In this document: positions 1 to 11,080 of the stretch, one piece after another
Layout: every line of letters starts with the position of its first letter
Numbering within the stretch: position 1 is the first letter of the stretch
Origin: Nemertoderma westbladi
Taxonomy: Eukaryota; Xenacoelomorpha; Nemertodermatida; Nemertodermatidae
Reading direction: 5' to 3'
NCBI GenBank assembly: GCA_032718475.1
Contig: JAUCBJ010005728.1
Coordinates: forward strand, 1-48,729
DNA: 48,729 bases
The notes under the pieces: model-generated
The model's database searches: none
Told to the model about the DNA's origin: nothing
What the model saw: only the letters and a program-made list of their open reading frames with translations
Position numbers and translations under genes: made by a program

Positions 1-50
1 GATGGCCATAGAGTTTCGTAAATAGCGCATTCTTTAGGAGATGCTTTATT

Positions 51-103
51 ATCTTTCACACTACTTCACACGACTTCACACTACTTCACACTACTGCACA
101 CTA
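51..103. repeat. 10-bp tandem repeat, about 5 units
   Basis: The unit CTACTTCACA is repeated about five times with one-base variants (CGACTTCACA, CTACTGCACA). The period is exactly ten bases. It is a plain microsatellite-like array. Confidence 0.9.
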
Positions 104-690
104 ATCTGCCGACCGTCACTGAATTTGATCATATATAAGGAAGATCGCAACTGACACTCGTAGGGATTATGAAATAGCATTTAATTCACACAAAACCACT
201 ATAATTTAAGTCGCAGTTGCTACCAGTAACCTGTTCCTCTCACCTTCAGTAATCAAGAAGATTGGGGGTTTTATGATTATTCATCGGTATTCTCCAAATA
301 TATCAGCAATATACATCAATATAACAATAATTAATAACAAAAGTAAAATAATGTGGTGAACAGTCAGTATGTGTTACAATAGTAATTAAGCAATGTTACG
401 AGTAATGGGCCAAGATAATAGATTTACGTTCTTGTAATCAAAGCCATCAGATGTTTAGGCCAAAGTCTGAAACTTCCAAAACAGAAGTACAGAAGAATTC
501 CAAGCCGGTTCTGAGGCTCAGAAATGTAAACAAAGACCGTAATGCATTGCGCGGTTTTCTATAGGCCTCTGTCCAACATAAAGTGAAAATCGCTCTGATT
601 GGCTGAATAGGCAGAACAAAGAGGTTCAACGTCTACAGGAAATCAGCTGACAGATTTCGTCATCTGAGCTCCAATATTTTAGAGTATTAT

Positions 691-788
691 GCGCATTGCG
701 GAAAAAATGACTTGTTATGTCCGCAAAAGCACCTACACTGCGCATTGTGTGGAAAAATGACTTGTTATGTCCGCAAAAGCTTTTACAC
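691..788. repeat. 49-bp tandem duplication
   Basis: Two adjacent units start with GCGCATTG at 691 and 740. Both contain GACTTGTTATGTCCGCAAAAG, interrupted only by small changes near the start of the unit. The units are nearly identical, so the duplication is younger than the surrounding decayed element. Confidence 0.85.
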
Positions 789-865
789 CGCTCCCAGAAA
801 ATGGGATTTAAGTCTATAAAATATAAAAATCACAGTTTCTAAAATACAAAAAATACTCTATACTA

Positions 866-3064
866 CTAGTCCTTCTTACGTGAACGGCGTTTACAAAGTT
901 TTTTGAGGCTAGCAAGAGTCCTTTTCTCTTTGGGGCGAGCCACTTTACTAGGAGGGCTATAACTCCTGGGTGAGGGGTGCAATACAATTGCATCGGAAGG
1001 TTTCGGGTTACGGTCGGTGTATCCGCCGGTCGAGGTACCCGGTTGATCGATATCAACCTCAGTGGAACGAGGTCGAACAACATTTAGAGCGCGTTTCAAG
1101 ACAGCAGCTCTTACTGGTCCCTGACGGGTCGTTTGCACGAGAGTGGTAGGCGGACCGTGAGTAGTGAGAAATTGGTTTGATGGTTCTTTCCAATTCGCGT
1201 TCTCGGGCTCTATATTCATATGGTCGTCTATGAACTTCTTGTAGCTCTGGATGCGAGTTTATGAACAAGTCACCGCATGATTTATCAATGGTAGAAACTT
1301 TAAACTGTGTGTAGGATCTTCTGGTTTCACCATATAATATTGAGTTAAATTGACATAATAAGGGTGGTCTTTGATCTCATAAAATGAGTTCGGCAAAGGT
1401 CTAGCGCATAGGTTGACCTCGTGTACCATACGACGGACAAGATCCGCTCGATTGTCCGGAGGTTCAAAGAGTATACCGTCGACACGAGCAGCCTCGATTG
1501 GCGGACGTTGTAACATAGGAGCGTCAGCGATAAGATCTCTAGATCTTAAGTTGATATCAACCGGTTGGGGTTGTACCGTGGCGAAGAGTTTGTCTCCAAA
1601 ATGGGGAACCATTGAAGGATGAATAATGGTCTTGGAATAGAGATCAGTCATAAGGATTTGAGCTTCTGGCTGGGCTAAAGCTGCTTCTTCTCTCTCGTCT
1701 ATTTCGATGTGCTTCTCCTCGAGCTGATTTTCCTCCGCTTGTCATTGGAAGCGTTCGTCCAAAAACTCTTGCAGAGAGTAGGTTCGTCCGAGTTCGATAT
1801 CTTCTTCGAGGTTCTGGATTTCTCGATCGAACTGGGGTAAGTCTAATTCCTTTACCGCTTGGACTTGCTGCTGCAATTTACGTTTATCTAAACAATCGTA
1901 GGTTCCTTTTCCGAATTTTTGTCTAATAGCGTCTAACGCGTTTGGTAAAACGCTCTCCTCCACCTCGGTGACGGGTTGTATCGGGGTTAAACCGGGACGA
2001 TTATACGGGTTGAACGGCGATATTAGGTGTCCGCGTCCCAATCTGGCTAGGTAAGATGGGCGAATATCTAGGGAGCCCACAACTGGCGTGCCACCGACTA
2101 ATTGTTCGGGTAACACTAGATCTTTGAACAGTGAGTACAGTTCAGGAGGATCCGTTATACTATTAGGATCAAGAGTTTGAGGTCTCACCAGCGAATGAGG
2201 AGGTCTGACCGAGTATTTCGGAACTCTGATCATCGGTTAATTTAAGGATCGTTTGAGTCGAGCAAGCGTAGGTGATACGTCGAACAAGTTTTGCTCAAAA
2301 CTCCCATTAGTATAGCGAGTAAAACTGTGTTTAGAGCAACGTCTCCTCGGATGTTTATGTCTTTCCATTTGTTGGTTGGGTCTAGGGCATTCATCACAAT
2401 AATACCAAAGACGCATATCTTGTCGGGGAAACGCGGGTGATCTTTCTCCAGTTTTACAATATTCCTCCATCTGTTCGAAGCTATCCGGTACAACAGGTAG
2501 CGGTCGATCGGCGGTAAGATACATCATAGTGAAATAGAGTCGTTTGAGTTCTATCATAGGGTCATGATGTATACCTTGAGGATATCGAGTTTCTAGATTT
2601 TGTTGACTGGCTACATTGAGATATGTTTCTCTCAAGAATTCCAGATATTCGTTGAAATCACTGCGTTTATCCGGTTCTTCAACGTCTTCTCTTTCGAGTC
2701 GGTTTCGAATAGAATTTTCATGTTCGATTCTCAGTTTATCGTTCCGACTCCGCTGGGTATGATATTTAAATAGGACCATTTCCCTTTTGGTGTCTACATC
2801 GTCCGTATCGTGTAAATCGATAGGATGACCAGTAGTTAAGAAGACCATATACGTACCATTACGATGCGTATAGCGAGCGGTGAATTTTCTATAGTCCAAT
2901 TCACGCGTGAGCTGTTCCTTTGACATTGGCGGTTCGATATAACGGCCATCGTCCTACGTAGTGGGTTGACTAGCGTCGCAGCTTATTAAACTATCAACAA
3001 ACGCTTGCAATGGTAGGGTATATCGCTCCCTGATACCAAGATCATCTTCTATCAACTCAGTCAT
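866..3064 (-). pseudogene. Extra 3' gene of BEL element 1, downstream of integrase, broken by four stops
   Basis: One minus-strand frame runs from an ATG at 3,064 to a stop at 866, about 733 codons. No frameshift is needed, but there are four isolated stop codons: TAG near 2,958, TAA at 2,239, TGA at 1,744 and TAA at 1,261. Read as separate pieces they are 2,926-2,237, 2,233-1,742, 1,651-1,259 and 1,219-866. The first piece has a Cys-x2-Cys pair (YYCDEC) followed by a Cys/His-rich basic stretch, like a zinc-binding site. The last piece ends in a strongly basic tail (KKLCKRRSRKKD) that resembles a nuclear or nucleic-acid-binding tail. No signal peptide or membrane segment is visible, so it does not look like the env gene some BEL elements carry. 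Parts resemble the region 40,528-41,195 of BEL element 3. The function is unknown. Confidence 0.65.
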
Positions 3065-3888
3065 AGCTACTATATGAGTTTATCGATATTATAATTAATT
3101 ATATTTAGGCTAGCTGTCGTAGCTGCCTCCACCTCAATGCCCCCGGACAGCGCAAGGTCCTCAGCGCTGATGTACTGTCGTCGCTGTGCCTCTCGCCAAC
3201 GTAGTAGCTACACAACGACAACAATAACCAGAGCGAGTCACTCCACTGTCCGTCCCAAGGGCTTAGAATTACTTCAGGTTCTTGCTGCAGAGGTAGGGCA
3301 ACTTTCACAACTGTGACTCGCTACTGTAAACACACTTTAGTATTAACATTCACTTATAAACGCACAAATTCCACACAACTGTCACAAATTGTACACATTC
3401 GGGCCATTTGTCCATTAGTCAAGTGCCTTCCAGAATGCCACGTTATTATTATGTATCCCTGGATACTGGCAGTGTGCTATTTGTTCCGTATGCTATTCAA
3501 TGGGGCAAGCTTTCTATTGTTCTTTTAGCTCGCTTCTAATTCTAGCGTGGTTGTTGCTATGGTGACATTATGGAAAGCTAGCAGTAGAATTAGGGTAATT
3601 CTCATGCATACATATCTGGGATGCTATTTAATAGTAATTCTTTAATTGTCAATATTCCCCTTTATACATGATTTTATGAATTTTATCGGCTATTGACTAT
3701 ACATTGGAGATTCTCGCACACTAATATACTTAATAGGGTAAATCTCCGCTCCCATGATCTATTAATTAATGGAATTTTGGGAATGTTATAAATTGTATAA
3801 AATGACAATTTATCAAATTCATGAGAGGATATGAATTTAAATTTATTCCCGTAAATTTTATTATTTGACACTAAAATAGACACAATTT

Positions 3889-5000
3889 TATTCCAGAGCA
3901 TGTCTGGGGCCTAGGATCCTTAATTCTAGGAAATTTGTCTTTTTAAGGGGGGGGTACACCATTTTGGTCAAAAATATGTCGAAATTTTTTTTATGATATA
4001 TTATAATGCACCATTGAATGGTGTTTCCAAATCTGAAAACCGCTATTTAATTGGTATTTTAGTTTTTAAGTTATAACAATTTCCATTTAGGGATTCCTAT
4101 TGAAATTACTATTACTATATATAATGAAAGGTCGATTATCTCAAAATATTTTTTTTATGAAATTGTCAACTTCAAAACCCTACTACTTCTACAATTTTTG
4201 AGCAATTAGTCTGAAACTTTCTGTGGGTGTCTACATAGCCACCCTGCATAAAAGTATCAGACAACTTTTCGAAATTATTTGTTAATAAAATTTAATACTA
4301 TTTATAACAAACCTAAAAATTAGGCATAAATTTGCAGCGCCACCTAGCGGTGCAGAATTATTTTCAGAAAATTTCGCCTGATAGTTATGTTGCCCCATCT
4401 TTGATCTATCATATAAAAAAACTTTCATGTGATTAGATTCAAAACTGAAAAAGCCTTAGGGTTTTAAGCGCAACCAAGTTTTTTTTGTTGTTAACTAGTA
4501 TTAACTAATATTAAATAGCGAAAAATAAAAATTTTCTAACCTGTCATGTAGAATAGCATCTTAGGCACTTATATTCCAAATTCTAGCCAAAACCAAACAA
4601 TTTTGAAACGCTGAGAGTTAAAAATCGAAGAGTTGTCCGAAAATGGTGTACCCCCCCCTTAAGAGTATCGGTAAGTGCTACGATATCTTAATCGACTAGA
4701 ATTTTAAAGGATCTGAATTTTAACAGATTTTTTATTTATAGATTTTCTTGGTTTACAAACTCCTTAGAGTTTATTTGTCTGCTTTTTTACTCTATTATAA
4801 CATTTGTTTTAATAGATTTTATAAATATTTATTAAATATTTAATATTTAAGATGGGCACCGATTTATTCCAGAACATGTCTGGGGACGTTAACCACTGAT
4901 TCTAGAATTTTGACTTTCAAGTATATCGGTGGGTGCCGCGATATCTTAATCGACTAGAAATACAGATGGTCAAAGGGTTTAACAGATTTATTTTGCGTAA
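3889..5000. repeat. Direct repeats, one copy split by a transposon
   Basis: Copy A starts TTATTCCAGAGCATGTCTGG near 3,889 and resumes after the inserted element with CGATATCTTAATCGACTAGA. Copy B (4,861-5,000) reads TTATTCCAGAACATGTCTGG and continues through the same CGATATCTTAATCGACTAGA block without interruption. Copy B therefore acts as the empty-site reference for the insertion in copy A. Confidence 0.75.
3947..4658. mobile_element. 712-bp non-autonomous DNA transposon with TTAA target duplication
   Basis: The element is bounded by 19-bp perfect inverted repeats, GGGGGGGGTACACCATTTT on the left and its complement on the right. It is flanked on both sides by TTAA (3,943-3,946 and 4,659-4,662). 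No coding capacity is seen. TTAA duplication is the hallmark of the piggyBac superfamily, but the G-run at the tips is not the usual piggyBac CCC start, so the superfamily is inferred. An internal part recurs without the ends at 47,526-47,869. The uninterrupted repeat copy at 4,861-5,000 supports the insertion site. Confidence 0.85.
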
Positions 5001-5238
5001 GGAAAGAGAAAATGAATTGTTTCTCGCCATTAAACTAAATATATAATGTTAAGTAATTAAGTAATAAACACGAATATATATATTGCACTAATCTACTAAA
5101 TAATCGCTAAAATAATATTCTACTAAATAAAATTTAAGAAAACGATTATAATAAAATTACATAATAATACATACATAAGTATAAAAATAATAAAAAACAG
5201 ATATAAATAATGTAGTCACACACCCACTCCAGACGCTG

Positions 5239-7647
5239 TTACGTTGGGGAGTCCCTAGATGTTTGTTGGATTAGGGAGGTGGTCGTGGGAAGAGTATCTT
5301 GCCTTCCATAGTTTCCGGATAGCTCTCTGTCTCTTTCCAGTAAACATAAACGACCAACTGGGCGATTGAGTTGCTGTGTTTCGAATACAATTCCAGGTTT
5401 CTTAAAGTTACGTCGCATGACGACGAGTTCTACCGATCGCACTAAACCATCATCGGATATATGAGTCTTGATGATACGACCTGTCTGCCACCGCTTACGT
5501 GGAAGATCTGATTCCGCAATAAGGACCATGTCTCCGGCACTGACGTTTTCTTGCTGCGCAAACCACTTGGTTCGAAGTTGTAGCGTAGGCAGATAATGTT
5601 TTTCGAAATGGTCAGCGAAATGACGGGATAATAACTGCATAATTTGCCAAGTTTGTCGGCAGTATTCGTCTCCATCCGTGATTTCCGATTGCGGGAGCAT
5701 GGCTACAGGTTTCTTTAGTAGGAAATGCGCAGGTGTTAGCGCTTCTAGGGAGTCGGGACTCGATGAGACTGGCATAAGCGGTCTCTCGTTAAGATAGGCG
5801 GCAATTTCTTCCATTAACGTCCACAAAAGTTCGTCGGTGAGATACGCGCGGCAAGGCACTATAAAGTGAAATGCGGTCTTCATGCTCCTTATTAATCTAT
5901 CCCAACTTCCTCCCCACCAAGGGGCGTCGGCGGCGTTGAAGGTCCAGCTAGATGCTGTTACCCTTAGCTGATCGTCCACCTGTCTTTGGTTCCAATCTTT
6001 CACATAAGCTTTGATATCATTATTGGCGCCAATGAAGTTCGTTCCCTTGTCGGATCTCATCGTATTGCTAGTTCCAAAGCGAGCGATCTGTCGGCGTAAA
6101 CTCAGTATGAAGCTGTTCGTAGACAGATCGTTCACCATATCTAGATGGATCGCTCTACAAGTCATACAGACAAAGATGACACACCATCGCTTGAATATAG
6201 TCCTAGCACGATATACTTCAATAGGGCCAAATAAGTCCACACCAGTATTAGTAAAGTGTGGTTCATAGAAGCTTACTCGTTCCCTAGGTAATTCTGCCTC
6301 TCGCTGTGTTAAAGGCCTACTGAATGCTTTCCTACAGGGTATGCAGTTCCTAAGAACTTGGTTCAGAGCTCTACGGGGTTTATGGAAATAATAGCAAGTT
6401 CGAATTTCGCTAAGAACTCGTTCTCTACCAGCATGGTAAAGCCTACTGTGAACATCTACATTCATCTTGATTTGTATTTCAAGATTTCTAATGAGTATGG
6501 GAAACTTAGTGTCAAAGGATAATGGAGCATTAGTTAGTCTCCCTCCAACACGTATTAACCCATCTATCATTGTGCTAGAGAAACGATCCCTTAAGTGCAT
6601 CTGTGGATTTCTCAACAACAGGAAATACTTATCGGAAACTTCATAGCATTGCAGGAGTCTCAGTATCTGCTTATTGGTTTCTTCATGCTCTTGATAACTG
6701 ATCTTCTCCGTCAGAAACCTATCCGACACTTTGTAAGTGGGAAGATCTTTAATAGCATGGACCAGTTCGGTTATCATCTGAGCGGTATCATTAGCAATCT
6801 TCGTCCTGGAATAGTGATGATGGAAGCATCTTTTGATATACACCACGGCCTTTCAAAGCCGATTCCAGGAGCTATAATGATTTATCGCTCCTTGCAAGAC
6901 GTCTTGTGTTCCAGATTTCCAGTCTCTTTCTCTGATTTCTACAACAGATTTATGTGTGGTGGGGGTGTTTAGATCCACAGCGTCGTCTCCGGAGGTGTGT
7001 AGTACAGACAGATCTATCACGGGTTTAAATAACTTTGATTTACTTGTCCGGGTTTTAGGTTTGACTTTCTCCGCTCCCTTGGCTTGTCTAATCTCAGCCG
7101 TGGTGAGATGAGGAGGCCATTCATCCCCTTCTTTACTCAGGAAGTCGGGTCCACCTAACCAGTCTGGAGTATCTATCAATTCTTGCGGGGTTGCTCCTCT
7201 AGAGGTGATGTCGGCTGGATTAATCGTCCCAGGGCAATGTCTCCATTGATCTACATTAGAGCGACTAAGTATAATGGCTACTCTGTTGGTAACGAAGACT
7301 CTGAAATGACAGACTTCATTGGTTATATACTCCAAAACGAGTAAAGCATCAGTCCAATATACAGTTTTCTCCAGTGGATAGTCAATCTGTTCTGTTACAT
7401 TCATGGCTGTAGCGTATAGAGCCACCTTTAACTCCGCTCGAGGAACTCGTAGTTTGTTGTTTATCAAGGCCTTAGAGGTGACCAAGGCAACTTTGATTCC
7501 ATCCGGAGTTTCATACCTATTCCCATATCGCTGGCGTCTCCAAACACATGGAGTTGATAGGAATACGTGGGGAGAACGTGACCAAAATATGAACGGGAAA
7601 TCGTAAAGTTCTCGATGGATGGTAGAGAATCTTCCCATTTCATCCAC
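5239..7647 (-). pseudogene. RNase H C-terminal part and integrase of BEL element 1
   Basis: Two segments in one frame (7,647-6,853 and 6,846-5,239) are separated by a single TGA at about 6,855, where a leucine codon is expected. The first carries the later RNase H motifs (RVPRAEL, YWTDALLVL, WRHCPGTINPADITSRG). The second has the integrase zinc-binding H-H-C-C residues (H133, H138, C168, C171 counting from 6,846), the first catalytic aspartate in NTGVDLFGPIE (D204), the second in RSDKGTNF (D266), and the glutamate region LMEEIAAYLNERP (about E347). A DUF5641-like tail follows. Order and motifs are those of Pao-type Pol, which inserts the cDNA into host DNA. The stop and the frameshift upstream make this a broken copy. 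Confidence 0.9.
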
Positions 7648-8860
7648 TTCTTTAGTAGTTCTCCCTTAAGTGGATCATCCCACGATTGGTTTTCAAGCCA
7701 CATTTGTTGCACTAAGCTCCGAGCAACCAATATAACTGGACTAATGAATCCCAATGGATCGAAATAAGTGCTCAGGATACTTAGACAAATCCGTTTGGTT
7801 CTAACTGGATTATCTCGCTGTTTTAACTGGAAAAACAATATATCTCTCTCCGTGTCCCATTTTAAACCAAGTGTTTTGGTTTCCGGAAGATCGTCCTTGA
7901 TGAGGTCCAGATCTTTAACACCTCGGTCTTCTACCGGGATCGATTCCAGAAACTCACGGGAGTTACTAGTGAATTTGGTTAGTCGAAATCCACCGCGTTG
8001 CAAGCACTCCACCGTTCCCTTGGCAACATCAATGGCTTCTTCCACCGATGGGAGGGACTTTAAATTGTCGTCCATGTATATATCCCGTTTGATGTTGTCG
8101 ATAACCGCTTTAGGGAAGGCGTCTCGGTTGTCATCAGCAGTGGTACGCACTACTGAACAAGCGTTCGAGGGGCTCGAGATGATCCCGAAAGCCTGGATGG
8201 TCATCCAGTACTCCACCGGTTTTAGGTTGAGATCTCCTTCAGGCCACCACAGAAATCGTAGGCTGTCTCGATCCCTATCCAGCGCCTTGACTTGTAAGAA
8301 CATGCCTTCTATATCCGAAGCGAAAGCGATAGAATATTGCCATAATCTTAATAGTATTCCCAACAAGGATTGAAGTAAGTTGGGTCCCGGCAACAATTCG
8401 GAGTTCAGGGATTGACCCACGTAAAGGGCGGAGCCGTCGAACACTACCCGGACTTCGTTGGGTTTACCGTGTTTGGAAACGTAATGATGTGTTAGATAAT
8501 ACGTTCTCTCGGTTATGGGTGTTTCTTCCGGTACTCGCTCCGCGTATCCCTTGTCAATAAATTTCTTCAGCTGGGTTTATACATTTCCCTGGCTGAAACA
8601 TTGGTCGTAAGACGCCGATGTAGTTGTGCGATTCTCTTTTCCGCTAAAGGTCAGTTATTTATAAAGTTGGGTTCTCGCCGTCGGAACGGAAGACCAATCT
8701 CATAGTGACCTTCATCTTTCAGAAAACGGGTAGTCGTTTCCTGAATCTGCTTGGCTCTCTCTTCCTCGACGGACAAGGCCTTGTCGTAGGAATTAGGCTC
8801 TACGGCTTCTTGAGTAAAGAATCGTATGGCGTGTTCATCGCGAATTTTATTGTTGTATCA
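7464..8860 (-). pseudogene. Reverse transcriptase and start of RNase H of BEL element 1
   Basis: The main open segment is 8,444-7,464. It contains the palm motif ASDIEGMFLQV and the catalytic box YMDD (8,079-8,068), and ends in the first RNase H motif FGDASD. Upstream sequence continues the conserved N-terminal RT region in other frames: a segment with HYEIGLPFRRREPNF near 8,690 runs into a TGA near 8,656, and another frame break occurs near 8,576. A further frameshift near 7,520 moves the reading into the RNase H/integrase frame. The family is Pao-type RT by motif order and by its linkage to the integrase. It cannot make a full-length product as it stands. Confidence 0.88.
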
Positions 8861-9620
8861 ATCTATCACTTCGTTTAATTCGTCGTTATATGTGAATTGT
8901 CCACCCTGTTGATCGATAAGATGGCACAAGTTTACTTGGTTTATCCAAGTTTGGTTTTCGGTGAGGAGGTCGATTGTATTTTCCTCATCATATAATTGGG
9001 TGATATCGTCATTGTCTGAGGAGTATGGTGTTCCCTCAGTTGTGGTTTCTCCCTCACTGATTTCTTCTTCCCATTCACTCACCTGATGTATCCTGTCATT
9101 AGGGAGACTTTCCATTAGGGTTCTATGGGAAGGTCCAGTGAAGTACCATAACCCACTCTCGACCTTCCCGCGTACGTTTGTAATGGTTGCGGTCGAGCAG
9201 GCCGTTTTTCTAAGGTCTCAAGCGCTTCGTGTGCGTTTTGGCCAATTAATATCTGAACCCCTGGGTAATCGGTGTTGAATCTAGGGATATCATGTTGCTG
9301 GGTAAAATGGTCTTCATCCCAGTTGTAAGGCTCCACTTGGCTAGTAGCAAAGTTCTTTATCGCCACCATTTATACCGACCTTACGCTATGTTCTCCTAGT
9401 TCGTCCTGGGGAGTGGACAACGCACCCACATAGTAATCTGTAGCTACTGTGGATTTCCAAACCTGCATAATTCCTTAAAGGTTTAACTTAGTTCGGAACT
9501 TGGGTTGTCCAGCAAAGATGTCTTCGGCTAGTTCTTTGTCGATCAATGTACCTGTGCTGCCAGAGTCAAGGAGGGCGTTTACTATCCACTTGCGTCCTTC
9601 TGGGCTCCTCCCCGAGGCGC
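8858..9620 (-). pseudogene. Aspartic protease and linker of BEL element 1
   Basis: The protease active-site stretch NALLDSGSTGTLID is read on the minus strand at about 9,580-9,540. The frame closes soon after (a TAA near 9,480). A downstream piece (9,369-9,115) has VQILIGQNAHEAL, which corresponds to the late LLIG motif of DUF1758-type proteases. A short acidic linker follows (9,115-8,858), starting with an ATG that overlaps the previous stop. The linker ends in a TGA after which the same frame runs on into RT sequence. This protease normally matures Gag-Pol. Here it is fragmented. Confidence 0.75.
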
Positions 9621-10867
9621 ACCAACAAGGCGGACGCTGTCCCACCACCCTTGGGGCCAGTCCGACTCCGTTTTATCAGACTGGGCCAGAGGGTAGCCCG
9701 ATGCTTCCCGGGTTCAATTTTCAATCCCCCGATCACACCGGCACAGCTCGTCGCACGTGTAGCCAGATGGTCGGCTACTGTCAACTTACTGTGGCCTGAC
9801 TGTACATTGAGCCAACTCAGAGAGTCAACCGGCGGGTGGACCAGTCGATAGCGATCGAGCATCAAGGTCGCCCTTGAGCCAAACCGACGGTCTTGACCCA
9901 AGTGGGCTTGCGCTACCCAACATGGAATATTGACACGTTTTCACCCGCCTCGCCGGCAGTATTGAGGGGAAGTCGGTTCCGCAAACAATACTGACTAGCT
10001 CGAAAGCTAGGAACAAGTAACCACTTACCAGTCACTGTACACATGTACTCAACAGATGCTCACGAAATCAAGTACACAATGGTAAACACAAAATCGGACA
10101 CATACCATGCACACACAGAGGACATAATCTGGAAAGACAAATCGGTGACAAAATCAGAGGGGACAAAATTGTATCGACTGATAAAAGAGTCGAGAGTACC
10201 TTATTTTGCCATCAGGGCAAAATAACTTTGTGTGCACATAGTATGCTGGGGCGCAGTAAAGATATGGTCCTACTAATAACCAGCGGCGACTGAACCAACC
10301 GGCAAGGTTTCCCACACTCACTCGCAGTGGCCATACACACACTCACGTATACCACGTACCCACAGCAACAGAAAGCTCAAGCAAACTGCCACTGATCGTC
10401 CACACACAAACCACAGATTCCAGAGTATCATTCACTGGGACCACACTACAACACCACCCCCTCCTTTCAGCAGATATTCCAGGTGCTACCTCCATTCCAA
10501 TAGTAGTACCAACAGAATCATCAGAATCCTGCCCATTCCGATGCAACACCTCCATTCCAATAGTGCTACCCTGGGAAAAGACACGTTTCGGCAACCGATC
10601 GGAGACAGCAAAGAGTCTGGTCAACTCATACATACCAAACATAGACCTACCATATAGACCACATAGACCACAGATCACACCAAGCCACCACCCCTGCTGT
10701 GTATAGGACTAGCAGTATGGGAACAGGCCGACTAGATGGTACCACGGCACCATGTTGATTCATGGTTCGCAAGACACGAGGGCCTTCAGTAACTCCCTTG
10801 CACTATAGAAAAGATTGAACGTGCCCCCAGACCCTCACGAGTCCGCCGCCGCCTGTTGAGCTCACCC
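9621..10867. other. Unassigned stretch between gag and protease of element 1
   Basis: The stretch lies where a Gag-protease linker is expected but I cannot read a coherent protein through it. It is more GC-rich between 9,600 and 9,900 than its surroundings. A short motif, CACCTCCATTCCAATAGT, occurs twice (about 10,487 and 10,547). It may contain an inserted sequence whose ends I cannot see. Confidence 0.35.
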
Positions 10868-11065
10868 CTATAGAGACCTCACCTCTTTAGGCAAGCTCTT
10901 CCCTAGCCCGTGGACTCTCAGCTGCACTACGGGGAATTCCCGGATTCCGACGTTGGAAGTTCGAGCTTTCCAAGATGGTTGTCGGTCCAGAATAGTCAGT
11001 CGAGGCTCTTCATTTTCAGTTTCTGTCTCATATGTAAGTGCTCGATACACCGCGGTGTTTATCAT
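10868..11065 (-). pseudogene. Gag-to-protease linker fragment of element 1
   Basis: A 65-codon open segment directly downstream of the zinc-knuckle Gag ORF on the same strand. It has no recognisable domain. Its position suggests it is the continuation of the Gag-Pol polyprotein after a break near 11,070. It ends in a stop just before the unassigned stretch. Confidence 0.4.
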
Positions 11066-11080
11066 ATAACAGGATTCGTT

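Larger units (their letters stand above)
1..865. other. Non-coding left edge
   Basis: No convincing gene is visible here. It follows the stop codon of the extra 3' gene of BEL element 1, so it is probably that element's 3' untranslated region. The 3' LTR, if it survives, is expected further left, outside the window. Two short tandem repeats lie inside (51-103 and 691-788). Small open frames on both strands have no recognisable protein character. Confidence 0.5.
3065..5238. other. Non-coding spacer between integrase and the 3' gene of element 1
   Basis: This AT-rich stretch holds no supported gene. It contains a pair of direct repeats of roughly 115 bp (about 3,889-3,942 continuing at 4,663-4,733, and 4,861-5,000). 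The first copy is split by a 712-bp TTAA-flanked element. The rest, including 3,065-3,888, shows no recognisable feature. It may be a long untranslated leader for the 3' gene or material inserted later. Confidence 0.45.

Noticed and set aside
866-3064. The extra 3' gene as an env gene
   Set aside because: No signal peptide, no membrane helix and no cleavage-type motif is visible in any piece.
866-9115. Alternative genetic code or systematic stop readthrough in element 1
   Set aside because: TAA, TAG and TGA all occur, and frameshifts occur in the same element, which is ordinary decay.
9500-9901. Overlapping frames of about 100 codons on both strands near the protease
   Set aside because: They are open because of locally higher GC. 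Only the frame with the LLDSGSTG motif has family support.
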